This document shows positions 56,035-64,000 of a stretch of DNA of 64,000 nt, in pieces (the stretch's first letter is position 1; each line of letters starts with the position of its first letter). A program made the position numbers and the translations under genes. The notes beneath the pieces are model-generated. The model saw only the letters and a program-made list of their open reading frames with translations. It was not told the DNA's origin and made no database searches. This DNA comes from Clostridia bacterium (GTDB taxonomy: Bacteria > Bacillota > Clostridia > Lachnospirales > Lachnospiraceae), in NCBI GenBank assembly GCA_026000945.1, contig BNZI01000002.1:1-64000 (forward strand). Reading direction: 5' to 3'.

Positions 56035-57198
56035 ATGGAATGGTTTTGTTACCTTGATGAGGAAAAAGTAATAGAATGGCGTCATTGGCTGCATCAGCAT
56101 CCTGAGTTGTCTTTTCAAGAGGTAGAAACAAGTCAATATATTGAAAAAACCTTGCAAGAAATGGGAAATATTGAAATCAGCAGACCAACGAAAACTAGTG
56201 TTTTGGGAATCATTAGAGGAAAAAAACCAGGAAAAACGATCGGTTTACGTGCAGATATCGATGCCTTGCCCGTTAGAGAAGAAGCAGATGTATCTTACCG
56301 TTCACAAAATTTAGGTGTTATGCATGCCTGTGGTCATGATACGCATGCGGCTATGCTCTTAGGAGCGGCTTGGGTTTTATCGCAAATTACGGATGAGTTA
56401 AGTGGTACAATTAAATTAATTTTCCAACATGCGGAAGAAAAAAATCCAGGCGGGGCGCAAGAAATTATTGCAACTGGCTGCTTGGATGATGTGGATTATT
56501 TTTATGGTTCTCATGTTTTTGCTCCGATGGATTCGGGTGTGATTCAGACGATATCCGGTCCTTGTATGGCTGCTGTGGATGAATTAAGCTTAAAAATACA
56601 GGGCAGAGGTTCGCATGGATCTATGCCAGAAAAGTCCATAGACCCGATTATGGTTGGGGCAAGCATAGTCATGAATATTAATCAAATTGTTTCACGGAAT
56701 GTCCCTCCTTTGGAGCGTGTGGTGATTAGCGTGGGAAAATTCATATCAGGAACAGCGGCAAATATTATTCCAGACACAGCAGAGTTGGCATTTACCGTGC
56801 GTACAACAACGAAAGAAATGAGAGAATTGACAGAAAAACGTTTGCGAGAAGTCATTGATGGCATTTGTAAAGCTCATGGGGCAACTTATGAATTGTTGTA
56901 TGATAAAGGATATAATCCACTCGTCAATGACGAGGCGTGTACTGCCTTAGCAAAAACAGTAGCGATAAAGCTTTTTGGAGAAGAAGCTTGTAAAGATGCT
57001 TTACCTCAATTGGGAGGGGAAGACTTTTCTTACTATTTGGAAAAAGCACCAGGAACTTTTGTCTTCATCGGGGGCGGTGGTTTTGATGAGGGTTGTCCAT
57101 TTGTCAATCATCACCCTAAATTTCAAATTTTAGATAAAACGCTGATCGTTGGAACAAAAATGTATGTAGGCTTTGCCTTAGAAGCCGCCAAAGTCTAA
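56035..57198 (+). CDS. M20 peptidase/amidohydrolase (AbgB or N-acyl-amino-acid type)
   Basis: About 387 residues from the ATG at 56035 (GAGAGGAA upstream); a far upstream in-frame start at 55855 adds a non-homologous leader. Metal-binding motifs: MHACGHDTHAAMLLGAA, QHAEEKNPGGAQE, then HVFAPM, GSHGSMPEKS and QLGGEDFSYY. The enzyme hydrolyses N-acyl or p-aminobenzoyl amino acids. It is divergent from abgT with a 214-bp shared upstream region, so joint regulation is likely. Confidence 0.9.
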   Translation: MEWFCYLDEEKVIEWRHWLHQHPELSFQEVETSQYIEKTLQEMGNIEISRPTKTSVLGIIRGKKPGKTIGLRADIDALPVREEADVSYRSQNLGVMHACGHDTHAAMLLGAAWVLSQITDELSGTIKLIFQHAEEKNPGGAQEIIATGCLDDVDYFYGSHVFAPMDSGVIQTISGPCMAAVDELSLKIQGRGSHGSMPEKSIDPIMVGASIVMNINQIVSRNVPPLERVVISVGKFISGTAANIIPDTAELAFTVRTTTKEMRELTEKRLREVIDGICKAHGATYELLYDKGYNPLVNDEACTALAKTVAIKLFGEEACKDALPQLGGEDFSYYLEKAPGTFVFIGGGGFDEGCPFVNHHPKFQILDKTLIVGTKMYVGFALEAAKV

Positions 57199-57257
57199 TA
57201 TAATGAGAATTTCAATCAAAATCAGAACAGTTTGGAAAAATCAAGAACAAGGTCACG

Positions 57258-57420
57258 TAGGGGCGGCATCTTGCCGCCCCTCAAACATCGTCAAAACGAT
57301 AGAAAAAGGAATTCGCATATTGACTTTGCATTATCCGTTAATTGTTAGGTAGTTATACCAAATCAATGATCATCGGATTGTCTTTTTCGATCATTTAAGA
57401 GGCGGCAATATGCCGCCTCT
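57258..57420. repeat. Pair of REP-like palindromes
   Basis: GGGGCGGCATCTTGCCGCCCC (57260-57280) and its shorter counterpart GAGGCGGCAATATGCCGCC (57400-57418). A third, matching copy is at 59362. Apart from these, the 57199-57652 interval has no gene. Confidence 0.75.
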
Positions 57421-57652
57421 ACGTGGTGATGTCTTTCTTTATGGAATAAAATTACTTGACATATATTGGTTATTTATTTAAACTAATTAAGATCAACGAG
57501 ATTTGCATTCTAAGACCTGTCCTAATATCTGTGGATAAGAAAAATTTTGTATATCGTTTTTTCCGAAATATTCACCATAAGTGTGATACTAAACAGGTTC
57601 TACATATGAATTCAGATTTAGTTGGAAATCATCATGAAAAGGAGATACATAG

Positions 57653-59266
57653 ATGCAAAAACCTACAATAAAGAAAGTATTTAGCGCAATCTGTTCTTTG
57701 GTTCTTATTTTGAGCATGATTTTTCCTGCATCCATTCCTTCCCTAGCATTTTATAATGAGCCAGAAAGCATCAAAGGAGTAGCAAGTGAACAGGTCAATT
57801 TAGTGGATAATGTGGTGGAATTAGGTGCAAAACAGGTTATTTTTAATTTTACTATGTCACGTTTTTATAGTGCAAATGCAAACGATATGAAAGCTTTAGA
57901 TGATTATCTAAAGAAGTTAAGTGATAAAGACATTACAGTTACGGCTGTTATTTTGAATGATTTTCAGAATAAAAAACCGGAGTTACTTCCTGTAGCATTC
58001 AATCAAGCAGGTGTGGCTTATTATCAATTTAACTCAACTACTTCCGCAGGACAAATAGCTATTGCAGAAGTTGCTAATCAGTTGTCTGTACGGTATAAAG
58101 ATAAAATTTCCAATTGGATCATTGGTAATGAAATCAATGACCGTAGTAAATGGAATTATATAGGGATTACAGATGTACGTGAATATTCACAGGCGTATGC
58201 ATCTGCCTTTAAAATTTTTTATGATCGGATTAAAGCGCAAAATCCACAAGCTCGTGTGTTTGTTCCTTTTGAAATGCGGTGGAATTGTATTGACGACGTA
58301 GGGACAAATGGCAAATACAAAGCGCAAGAAATGCTGCCTATGATCAATGAACTGTTAAGTGGCACGGATTATGGAATTGCTTGGCATCCTTACCCAGAAG
58401 AAAGAAATCAACTCAATTTTTCCACTCAAAATCCAAATGCGAAAAATGATCCCTATACACCCTTAATTAATTTCAAAAATCTAAATATCCTTACCGACTA
58501 TATGCAAAGATCAGAGATGCTTTCTCCAGATAAAAAAGTGCGTCATTTGCTTCTTTCTGAATTTGGTCTTAGTTCAGATTACGGAGAAGCTTTGCAGGCG
58601 CAGGCCTTAACAGAAGCATTTAATCTTGCAAAAGCGAATCCTTATGTTGAAGGATTTTTTGTCAATAAATTGGTAGATGCTCCAGAAGAGGGAACTGCTT
58701 ATGGCTTAATGAAATCTAACCAATCTACGAAAAAGCAGGCATATCAGATCTATAAAGGACTTCAGGCCAGTGTACAAAAAGACAGGACTCCACAAGGTCA
58801 AGATTCATCCAATACGGTAGATTCCAAACATCCCGATTTAGTCACTGTTTTTCGTGTATATAATCCGAATTCAGGAGAACATCTTTATACCACGAACCAA
58901 ACAGAGTATAAGCATCTTTCCCAAATTGGCTGGCAGGGTGAAAATATTGCTTGGTATGGATCGGTAGACGGCTCTTTGGTTTATCGTCTTTACAATCGCC
59001 ATTCAGGAGAACATTTTTATACAATGAATCGCTTAGAAGCAGACCAACTGGTCAAATCAGGATGGAAGGATGAAGGGGTAGCATGGCGTTCTGATTTCAG
59101 CAACAGAAGACCAATTTATCGACTGTACAATCCGAATGCAAAAGGAGTTGCTGAAGCAGGTGCACATCATTACACGGCAGATGCACATGAAAGAGATATT
59201 TTGTCCACACAAGGCTGGCGTTATGAAGGAATTGGCTGGTATGGAGTATATACCGGACAGGAATAA
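57653..59266 (+). CDS. Secreted glycoside-hydrolase-like protein with C-terminal DUF5648-type repeats
   Basis: 537 residues, AAAGGAG 8 bp upstream. The signal peptide runs to about SLAF (residues 1-31). Residues ~35-365 form a TIM-barrel-like domain (IIGNEINDRSKW, YGIAWHPYPEERN, LLSEFGLSS) with Glu residues placed like those of clan-A glycosidases; it resembles proteins annotated DUF5722. Residues ~390-537 hold three repeats of the YNPNSGEHLYTTN ... GWQGENIAWYG type (DUF5648), probably cell-surface or glycan binding. Exported and transcribed alone. Confidence 0.72.
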   Translation: MQKPTIKKVFSAICSLVLILSMIFPASIPSLAFYNEPESIKGVASEQVNLVDNVVELGAKQVIFNFTMSRFYSANANDMKALDDYLKKLSDKDITVTAVILNDFQNKKPELLPVAFNQAGVAYYQFNSTTSAGQIAIAEVANQLSVRYKDKISNWIIGNEINDRSKWNYIGITDVREYSQAYASAFKIFYDRIKAQNPQARVFVPFEMRWNCIDDVGTNGKYKAQEMLPMINELLSGTDYGIAWHPYPEERNQLNFSTQNPNAKNDPYTPLINFKNLNILTDYMQRSEMLSPDKKVRHLLLSEFGLSSDYGEALQAQALTEAFNLAKANPYVEGFFVNKLVDAPEEGTAYGLMKSNQSTKKQAYQIYKGLQASVQKDRTPQGQDSSNTVDSKHPDLVTVFRVYNPNSGEHLYTTNQTEYKHLSQIGWQGENIAWYGSVDGSLVYRLYNRHSGEHFYTMNRLEADQLVKSGWKDEGVAWRSDFSNRRPIYRLYNPNAKGVAEAGAHHYTADAHERDILSTQGWRYEGIGWYGVYTGQE

Positions 59267-59359
59267 ACTTACATTTAATTCAATATAGGGAACATCGTTC
59301 TGTTACCTATGCGTTGAGGAGAAGTTAGAGTAGTTTAATCATTGATTGAATGAGGTAAC

Positions 59360-59384
59360 GTAGGGGCGGCATCTTGCCGCCCCT
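59360..59384. repeat. REP-like palindrome
   Basis: GTAGGGGCGGCATCTTGCCG (then CCCCT), near-identical to the copy at 57258-57281, in the same orientation and on the other side of the secreted-protein gene. Confidence 0.75.
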
Positions 59385-59473
59385 ATTGCGATCTAAATTA
59401 TTCCAATTATATCAAAGGTACTTAGCCGATCAAGCACTTTCATTGAAAGTTAGCGATATCATTTTACAGAAGA

Positions 59474-60400
59474 TTAATACTTCATCACGATTGCGTTTAC
59501 AGTCAAACCAGCTGCAGAGCCCAGCAAAAACACGATATCGCCGCGCTTCACCCTTTCGGTGTGAATGGCATAATCCAGCGCGAAGGGTACGGAAGCGGAA
59601 ACCATATTCCCGTATTCCTTTGTGATATCGATATACTTATCGGTTGGCACGTTCAATTTACGCATAATCAACTTCAATGCAGAACTTGCCTGATGCGGTA
59701 TGATCATATCAATGTCTTTCAACTGACATATACTGTTTTTATCTATATTTGCAAACAATTCGGTCAGCAATGTTATACTTAGCGCTACAACTTCCTTCCC
59801 TAACATATGGAACTGATAGAGGTGCTTATTTTCCAAAGTATAATCAAAGGCAGGAAGACTTGTTCCACCGCCCATGATCTCAGTCAAGTGTGCCCCTTTG
59901 GAATTTGTAAGCTGTTTTACGTACAGAATACCGCTTGTCTCACTTGGAGAAATAACTGCGCTGACCGCTCCGTCAGCGAACAATTCAAAGCTATGGCGCT
60001 CGTTTTCATTCAGCGCGATGGATGCAACATCGCCTGAAACAATGAGTGCATTTCGATATCGCCCATTTTGGATATAATTTGCTGCGATATCCAAAGCGGT
60101 GACAAAACTTGTACAAGTGGCATTCACATCAAAGGCAGGGATAGTCCTATCACCTGCAATACGCTCGTGTATAAGTGCCGCCGTACACGGGATCGGTTGC
60201 GCACCAACTGCGCAAGCACCGATAATCACATCAATGTCGTCCATTGTCATGCCACTATTCGTCAACGCCTTTTCTGCGCTCTCACAGAGCAATCCGATAT
60301 GGCTTTCAGAACCAGAAATGCGATACCGTCTACCGCCCCTAAATTCGACATATTTTTTAGGTAAAGCCGTACCCATTCCTTTTATTTCTACATTTAGCAT
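59474..60400 (-). CDS. Ketoacyl-ACP synthase III-family (FabH/OleA-like) condensing enzyme
   Basis: 308 residues with the thiolase-fold triad: Cys in VNATCTSFVTAL (~residue 112), His in IPHQASSALK and Asn in YGNMVSASVP. GMGTALPKKYVE at the N-terminus is usual. It is the last gene of a four-gene operon and overlaps the upstream ligase gene by 7 bp. FabH would start fatty-acid synthesis; without fab genes here, a specialised head-to-head condensation (OleA-like) is more plausible. No acyl carrier protein gene is adjacent. Confidence 0.85.
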   Translation of the reverse strand: MLNVEIKGMGTALPKKYVEFRGGRRYRISGSESHIGLLCESAEKALTNSGMTMDDIDVIIGACAVGAQPIPCTAALIHERIAGDRTIPAFDVNATCTSFVTALDIAANYIQNGRYRNALIVSGDVASIALNENERHSFELFADGAVSAVISPSETSGILYVKQLTNSKGAHLTEIMGGGTSLPAFDYTLENKHLYQFHMLGKEVVALSITLLTELFANIDKNSICQLKDIDMIIPHQASSALKLIMRKLNVPTDKYIDITKEYGNMVSASVPFALDYAIHTERVKRGDIVFLLGSAAGLTVNAIVMKY

Positions 60401-61647
60401 AACCGTTCCACCCTCTTTAGTTTTCGACTCAAATCATAATCATATGGCAGGAATACAATGTGTGGCATGAAAAATTTGAAATTTATCGATACCTTCTTAA
60501 ATTCATTGTATATCCGTTCTTTTACTTCTTCGCTTAAATCATCTGCCAGTACCGCAATTTCAGATGTAGATCGTTGCTGTATACGATACTCGCCTACGTC
60601 GTCAACAAACAATAGGCAACGTCGAATAAAATCGGGAAAAACTGAAACGGTTCCCTTTTCCCCTTCGAACTCAAAAACATCGTCACATCGCCCTTCAATT
60701 TTCTCCAAAGCCAAAAACGGTGACCCGCATTTGCAACGCTCTTTTTTCTCGATCAGTACATCATTTAGGCGATAACGGACAATTGGTTGCGCGCAGCGTT
60801 TCAAATCGGTAATAATGGGAACAAACCGTGTCTCATCCAGCATTTCCTTTTCCATTTGCACAATATCCTCATTGATATGTAAAATGCCATATTCGCAAGT
60901 TGCGCCCAAGAAGCCTTCGGTACATTGATAGATCTGATGAACAACGTGCACACCAAAGGCAGATTTGATTGTCTCAGCATCTGAATGCTCTAAAACTTCC
61001 GCTATGGAAATGATTTTTTTTGGGTGTATGCGCAGCGTACTATTCGCATGTGCAATACACAAAAGGCACGAAGGCGGAGCGACCAGTATTGTTGGTGCAA
61101 AAACGGATAAATCCCGAATATTTTTCTCCATATCGTTTTGCATATCAAAGAATTGAAACTTAACCAAACGTGAATTTACTGTTTCGTAAAGTGCGCTATC
61201 CGCTCGCATAAAGAAAGCGATTTTCACGCCGAACAAATGCCTTTTTGGGAGTGTCTTGGCAAGAACCGTTCCCGCCCAAAAAGCTCGTTCTTTGTCGCTG
61301 ACCAAAAATAGACCTCTGTGTCCTGACGTCCCCGATGATAAACCTATGGTAATGCCCTCCATTTTATTATTGAAATTTCGTGTGCATTCACTGGCAAGTG
61401 CGAATTCCATAGCCTGAGACTTATCTATGTTGACCGTGTTGATATCGTTAAATTGTTCCATGAGAATCGACTTGTCAATGATGGGTAGGTCTGAGTTTTT
61501 CATGTAAAATGGAGAAATTCGTTTGATCAATGACACTTGTTTTGTGAATAATCTCCGTTGTCGTTTCCTTAAATTTTTTTTGTTCCAAAAGAAAGAAAAC
61601 CAGCGAGTTTTTACAAAACTCCATAATATAATCAGCTTTTCATTCAT
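60394..61647 (-). CDS. PaaK/F390-synthetase-like adenylating enzyme
   Basis: 417 residues. The P-loop GLSSGTSGHRGLF (~residues 103-115), IYQCTEGFLGATCE and the hinge IVRYRLNDVL are those of the ANL superfamily, closest to coenzyme F390 synthetase-related proteins. The zinc-like CKCGSP motif follows. It should activate a carboxylate as acyl-AMP. In Ole pathways the homologous slot is OleC, which forms a beta-lactone. Overlaps both neighbours, so it is coupled. Confidence 0.75.
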   Translation of the reverse strand: MNEKLIILWSFVKTRWFSFFWNKKNLRKRQRRLFTKQVSLIKRISPFYMKNSDLPIIDKSILMEQFNDINTVNIDKSQAMEFALASECTRNFNNKMEGITIGLSSGTSGHRGLFLVSDKERAFWAGTVLAKTLPKRHLFGVKIAFFMRADSALYETVNSRLVKFQFFDMQNDMEKNIRDLSVFAPTILVAPPSCLLCIAHANSTLRIHPKKIISIAEVLEHSDAETIKSAFGVHVVHQIYQCTEGFLGATCEYGILHINEDIVQMEKEMLDETRFVPIITDLKRCAQPIVRYRLNDVLIEKKERCKCGSPFLALEKIEGRCDDVFEFEGEKGTVSVFPDFIRRCLLFVDDVGEYRIQQRSTSEIAVLADDLSEEVKERIYNEFKKVSINFKFFMPHIVFLPYDYDLSRKLKRVERLC

Positions 61648-62396
61648 TGCACTTCCTCGTGGCTAAATACCACCGTCAAATCATCCTCACGCATTTTTTG
61701 AATCTTTTGAAGCGTTTCCAGATATGCCGTATAGTCGTTTTGCAGAAAACGTCCTAAAGGCGTTAAAGAATTGTTGATCCATTCAGAATTCCAACAACTG
61801 TCGGCGGCAAAAAAGAGATTGTGCTCAGTTAGCAATATGCCAATCTGTCCTTTTGCGTGACCGGGAATATCTTTGATCATCAAACTTCCATCCCCAAAAA
61901 GGTCAACATCCTCCACACAACTAAAAACCTCACAGCGTCTGTCCATGTCGTTTGGAAGTAAGCTTTTAAATACGAGATCGGACAATGTGCGTTTTTGTAA
62001 GGTCGATAATACGCCTTCTGAAATAATGATTCGGCTTTGGGGAAAATCCAGCAGTCCCCCAATGTGGTCGGGATGCAGATGCGACAAAATGATGCCTTTT
62101 ACATCGCATGAAGGTATATTCCTTTTTGCAAGCTGCCTTACCAGTTCGTTCTCGGCATCACACACCACGGGGTTAAGCCAATGATATATCCGTGATTGCC
62201 ATCCAGACTTAAAAATGCGAGTTGCATAGCCTGTGTCAAACAGCCAGCAATCATCATCATGGCGAAAAAATACTGCTGTTGCTGGAAATTGACGAGTTTC
62301 ATTTCTCGCTCCTTTTATCGCCCGGTGCAAATTGTTGACACAGTAACCGCAAACGTATATTTTCACGTCAGTGATTTTCGTTCCAATCTTGTGCAT
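61644..62396 (-). CDS. MBL-fold hydrolase, lactonase-like
   Basis: 250 residues. Metal motif LSHLHPDHIGGLLDFP (HxHxDH), IPGHAKGQIG, AADSCWN and the final FSHEEVQ. It resembles AHL-lactonase-type enzymes, with the FFRHDDDCWLFDTGYA entry strand. In the operon it sits between the ligase and the epimerase, where OleB (an alpha/beta hydrolase) would be in ole clusters. It may open or decarboxylate a lactone product (inference). Confidence 0.78.
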   Translation of the reverse strand: MHKIGTKITDVKIYVCGYCVNNLHRAIKGARNETRQFPATAVFFRHDDDCWLFDTGYATRIFKSGWQSRIYHWLNPVVCDAENELVRQLAKRNIPSCDVKGIILSHLHPDHIGGLLDFPQSRIIISEGVLSTLQKRTLSDLVFKSLLPNDMDRRCEVFSCVEDVDLFGDGSLMIKDIPGHAKGQIGILLTEHNLFFAADSCWNSEWINNSLTPLGRFLQNDYTAYLETLQKIQKMREDDLTVVFSHEEVQ

Positions 62397-63345
62397 ATTC
62401 TCTAAACCCTTCGCTTAGTGTTTTTTTCGGCACATACCCGAGCCTTTTTGTTGCGGCATCAATATTTAAGGTTTGCGAAACCCCGAGTGTAGACAAGGTG
62501 TATCTTGTGAAAACCGGTTCTTTACGTATTTGTAGTATTTTATAGATAAACTCTAAAAACGCAGCAATGCCAAATGCGAGCTTAAAGCCCATGTTGAAAT
62601 AGCGCGGATGAACATTGATTTGCTCCAGCAGGTTATCTATAATGTCTTTATATTTCATTACTTCGCCATTTGTAATATTAAAAACACCTGTTTCACAACT
62701 GTTTGCGGCAAGCCATATGCTATAAGCAACATTCTCGACGCAGACAATATCGACTACGTTTTTGCCCCTGTTAAAAAGCGGGATTCCAATTTTAGCGTTA
62801 GCGTGGAGCAGGCGGGGAACAATACTCGTATCCCCAATGCCAAAAATGCCATGAGGTCTGATCATTATGCTTGATAAGCCATGCTTTTTTCCAAAATCAT
62901 TTACCAACTTCTCCGCCATGATTTTCGATTTGATATAATCATTTAGCTTGTTATTGGTGTCAACATCATCTTCATGAATGTCTAACCTGTCATAGGCACA
63001 ATTATATACGCTACAGGACGAAATATAAACAAACTTCTTCACACCATGTGCTATGCAAGCTTCCAAAACGTTTTGCGTTCCTACTACATTCGCCTGATAG
63101 AAATCTTTCCATTTACCCCAGACAGTGCATAATGCACCTGCATGAACAACGATATCAACGCCGTCTAAAGCTGCACATATCTCGTCAGGACGAGTGAAAT
63201 CTCCTTTAATAAATTGGCAGTCAGATAGTGTGTTTCCCACTCTTTCATTTCTGCCAAAAGCAACAATATCACAATTGTGCGTTGCGAATTCTTCAATAAT
63301 ATATTTTCCTAAGAAACCGGTCGCTCCTGTTATCAACACTTTCAA
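62368..63345 (-). CDS. NAD-dependent epimerase/dehydratase (OleD/3-beta-HSD-like)
   Basis: About 325 residues from a TTG at 63345, which has AGGTG at a good distance; a GTG at 63354 overlaps that site. Start KVLITGATGFLGKYII holds the NAD motif. The SDR pair Tyr-Lys lies in VYISSCSVYN, with YIKSKIMAEKLV following. Next come MIRPHGIFGIGD and VCVENVA. The type is the 3-beta-hydroxysteroid dehydrogenase/OleD group that reduces beta-keto acids. First gene of the operon; the last 29 bp overlap the next gene. Confidence 0.82.
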   Translation of the reverse strand: MKVLITGATGFLGKYIIEEFATHNCDIVAFGRNERVGNTLSDCQFIKGDFTRPDEICAALDGVDIVVHAGALCTVWGKWKDFYQANVVGTQNVLEACIAHGVKKFVYISSCSVYNCAYDRLDIHEDDVDTNNKLNDYIKSKIMAEKLVNDFGKKHGLSSIMIRPHGIFGIGDTSIVPRLLHANAKIGIPLFNRGKNVVDIVCVENVAYSIWLAANSCETGVFNITNGEVMKYKDIIDNLLEQINVHPRYFNMGFKLAFGIAAFLEFIYKILQIRKEPVFTRYTLSTLGVSQTLNIDAATKRLGYVPKKTLSEGFREYAQDWNENH

Positions 63346-63636
63346 AATAGGCACCTCACATCATAGCTCATATTTCCATTATCGCAGAAATTATACTAAA
63401 ATTCAATATAAACCTATTTTATAATCCTAAAACTGCAAATTGCCTTGTTTTCTCACAAGTACGGACAATTTTTCTCTATGATATTTGCTTAGATGAAATA
63501 ATCTGTCAAGAATGTGATATTTTCCGCGTGATCAAAAGTCCGATTGGGATTTATGTATCGCAAAAAAATCAAAGATATTGCCGAAAAAAACAACTGGGTA
63601 GAATTTAAATTCTATTCACAACAAATGTGTTGAAGG

Positions 63637-63694
63637 ACTGCTCCCAAAACTAGATATGTGATCAAAACATGTTAGTAGAAGGGGGCAGTTTTTT
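63637..63694 (+). terminator. Terminator-like hairpin upstream of trpD
   Basis: ACTGCTCCC (63637-63645) pairs with GGGGGCAGT (63681-63689), followed by T6. The loop is long (~35 nt). The rest of 63355-63840 shows no gene. Confidence 0.5.
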
Positions 63695-63753
63695 CATGTT
63701 CAAAAGAGTATAAAATAAAAAGTACACAAGGGAGTACAAACAAAAATTTACCC

Positions 63754-63782
63754 ATGACAATTTCTTTTTCATGCGCTATACT
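63754..63782 (+). promoter_or_regulatory. Promoter of trpD
   Basis: ATGACA (63754-63759), 17-bp spacer, TATACT (63777-63782), 58 bp before the start codon. Confidence 0.55.
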
Positions 63783-63840
63783 AGAGTATTAACAAAGCGA
63801 TTTTATGCATTACAAAAAATGGAAAGAAAGTAGAGATAAA

Positions 63841-64000
63841 ATGGAAGAGTTATTGCAAAAAGTTTATCAGCAGAATTCTTTAAGCGAAGAGGAAATGTAT
63901 GCTGTGGCTCAAGAGATTTTTTCGGGAAAAGTTTCTGTGCCAAAATTAGCTGCTTTTTTGATGGCATTAAAAATCAAAGGGGAAACGATCGAAGAAATAG
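63841..64000 (+). CDS. trpD: Anthranilate phosphoribosyltransferase, N-terminal part (3' end outside window)
   Basis: The first 53 residues are visible: LLQKVYQQNSLSEEEM, then FSGKVSVPKLAAFLMALKIK and GETIEEI. This is the N-terminal helical domain of TrpD; nucleoside phosphorylases have a related start but not this GETxEEI form. It has its own promoter, with no trpE or trpG upstream. Confidence 0.75.
   Translation, partial: MEELLQKVYQQNSLSEEEMYAVAQEIFSGKVSVPKLAAFLMALKIKGETIEEI

Noticed and set aside
59561-62405. Several plus-strand frames opposite the Ole-like operon
   Set aside because: All are antisense to four genes with clear catalytic motifs and overlapping starts.
63600-63840. T-box or trp attenuator before trpD
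   Set aside because: No T-box sequence or Trp-codon leader peptide is visible; only a long-loop hairpin, which lies upstream of the promoter.

Overview
The window is AT-rich, gene-dense DNA from an anaerobic Firmicute. The best guess is a clostridial (Lachnospiraceae-like) genome. This rests on a [FeFe] hydrogenase, sugar ABC and PTS transporters, xylan-sugar glycosidases, strong GGAGG ribosome-binding sites, and a secreted protein built of choline/glucan-binding-type cell-wall repeats. The assignment is inference; no rRNA, tRNA or CRISPR array was seen. A plasmid or phage origin is not suggested.

Layout. 1-5.1 kb: an array of four polymorphic-toxin C-terminal modules. Each sits behind a copy of the same pre-toxin linker and is followed by its own presumed immunity gene (EndoU-like, an unrecognised domain, a deaminase, and a decayed module with an intact pentapeptide-repeat partner). 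5.2-8.5 kb: a cell-wall-repeat surface protein with a 13-unit Pro/Ser/Thr minisatellite tail, and a CNNM/CorC-type membrane protein. 9.3-14.5 kb: glutamate synthase large subunit plus a methyltransferase. 15-31 kb: a large glucuronoxylan/xyloglucan-oligosaccharide locus with two ABC importers lacking ATPases, GH31, GH1, GH67 and GH3 enzymes, and orphan PTS EIIB/EIIA. 31-34.7 kb: a two-gene [FeFe] hydrogenase unit whose partner fuses a NuoF-type Fe-S domain to a GltD-like flavoprotein. 34.8-41.3 kb: a segment bounded by two inverted arrays of a complex palindromic repeat. It contains a subtilisin, a membrane-anchored ECF sigma factor, a broken MazF-type toxin with its antitoxin, and a glutathione peroxidase-OhrR operon with a visible OhrR operator.

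41-59 kb: glmS, an orphan hsdS, a CPBP protease, topB, a hexapeptide-repeat protein, an acyltransferase, an amidohydrolase/SDR pair, an MBL hydrolase, a divergent AbgT transporter and M20 amidohydrolase, and a secreted glycoside-hydrolase-like protein. GGGGCGGCA-type REP palindromes are scattered between them. 59.4-63.4 kb: a tightly overlapping four-gene operon (KAS III, CoA-ligase-like adenylating enzyme, MBL hydrolase, NAD epimerase/dehydratase) whose composition recalls OleA/OleC/OleD. At 63.8 kb the window ends inside a probable trpD.

How the parts work together. The xylan locus would import short oligosaccharides and cleave glucuronosyl, xylosyl and glucosyl ends inside the cell. The hydrogenase with its GltD-like partner could couple H2/NAD(P)H to other redox enzymes, possibly including the GltB that has no GltD beside it. 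The most novel-looking systems are the Ole-like operon, the hydrogenase/GltD fusion with an altered H-cluster loop, the toxin-module array, and the inverted repeat arrays around 35 and 41 kb.
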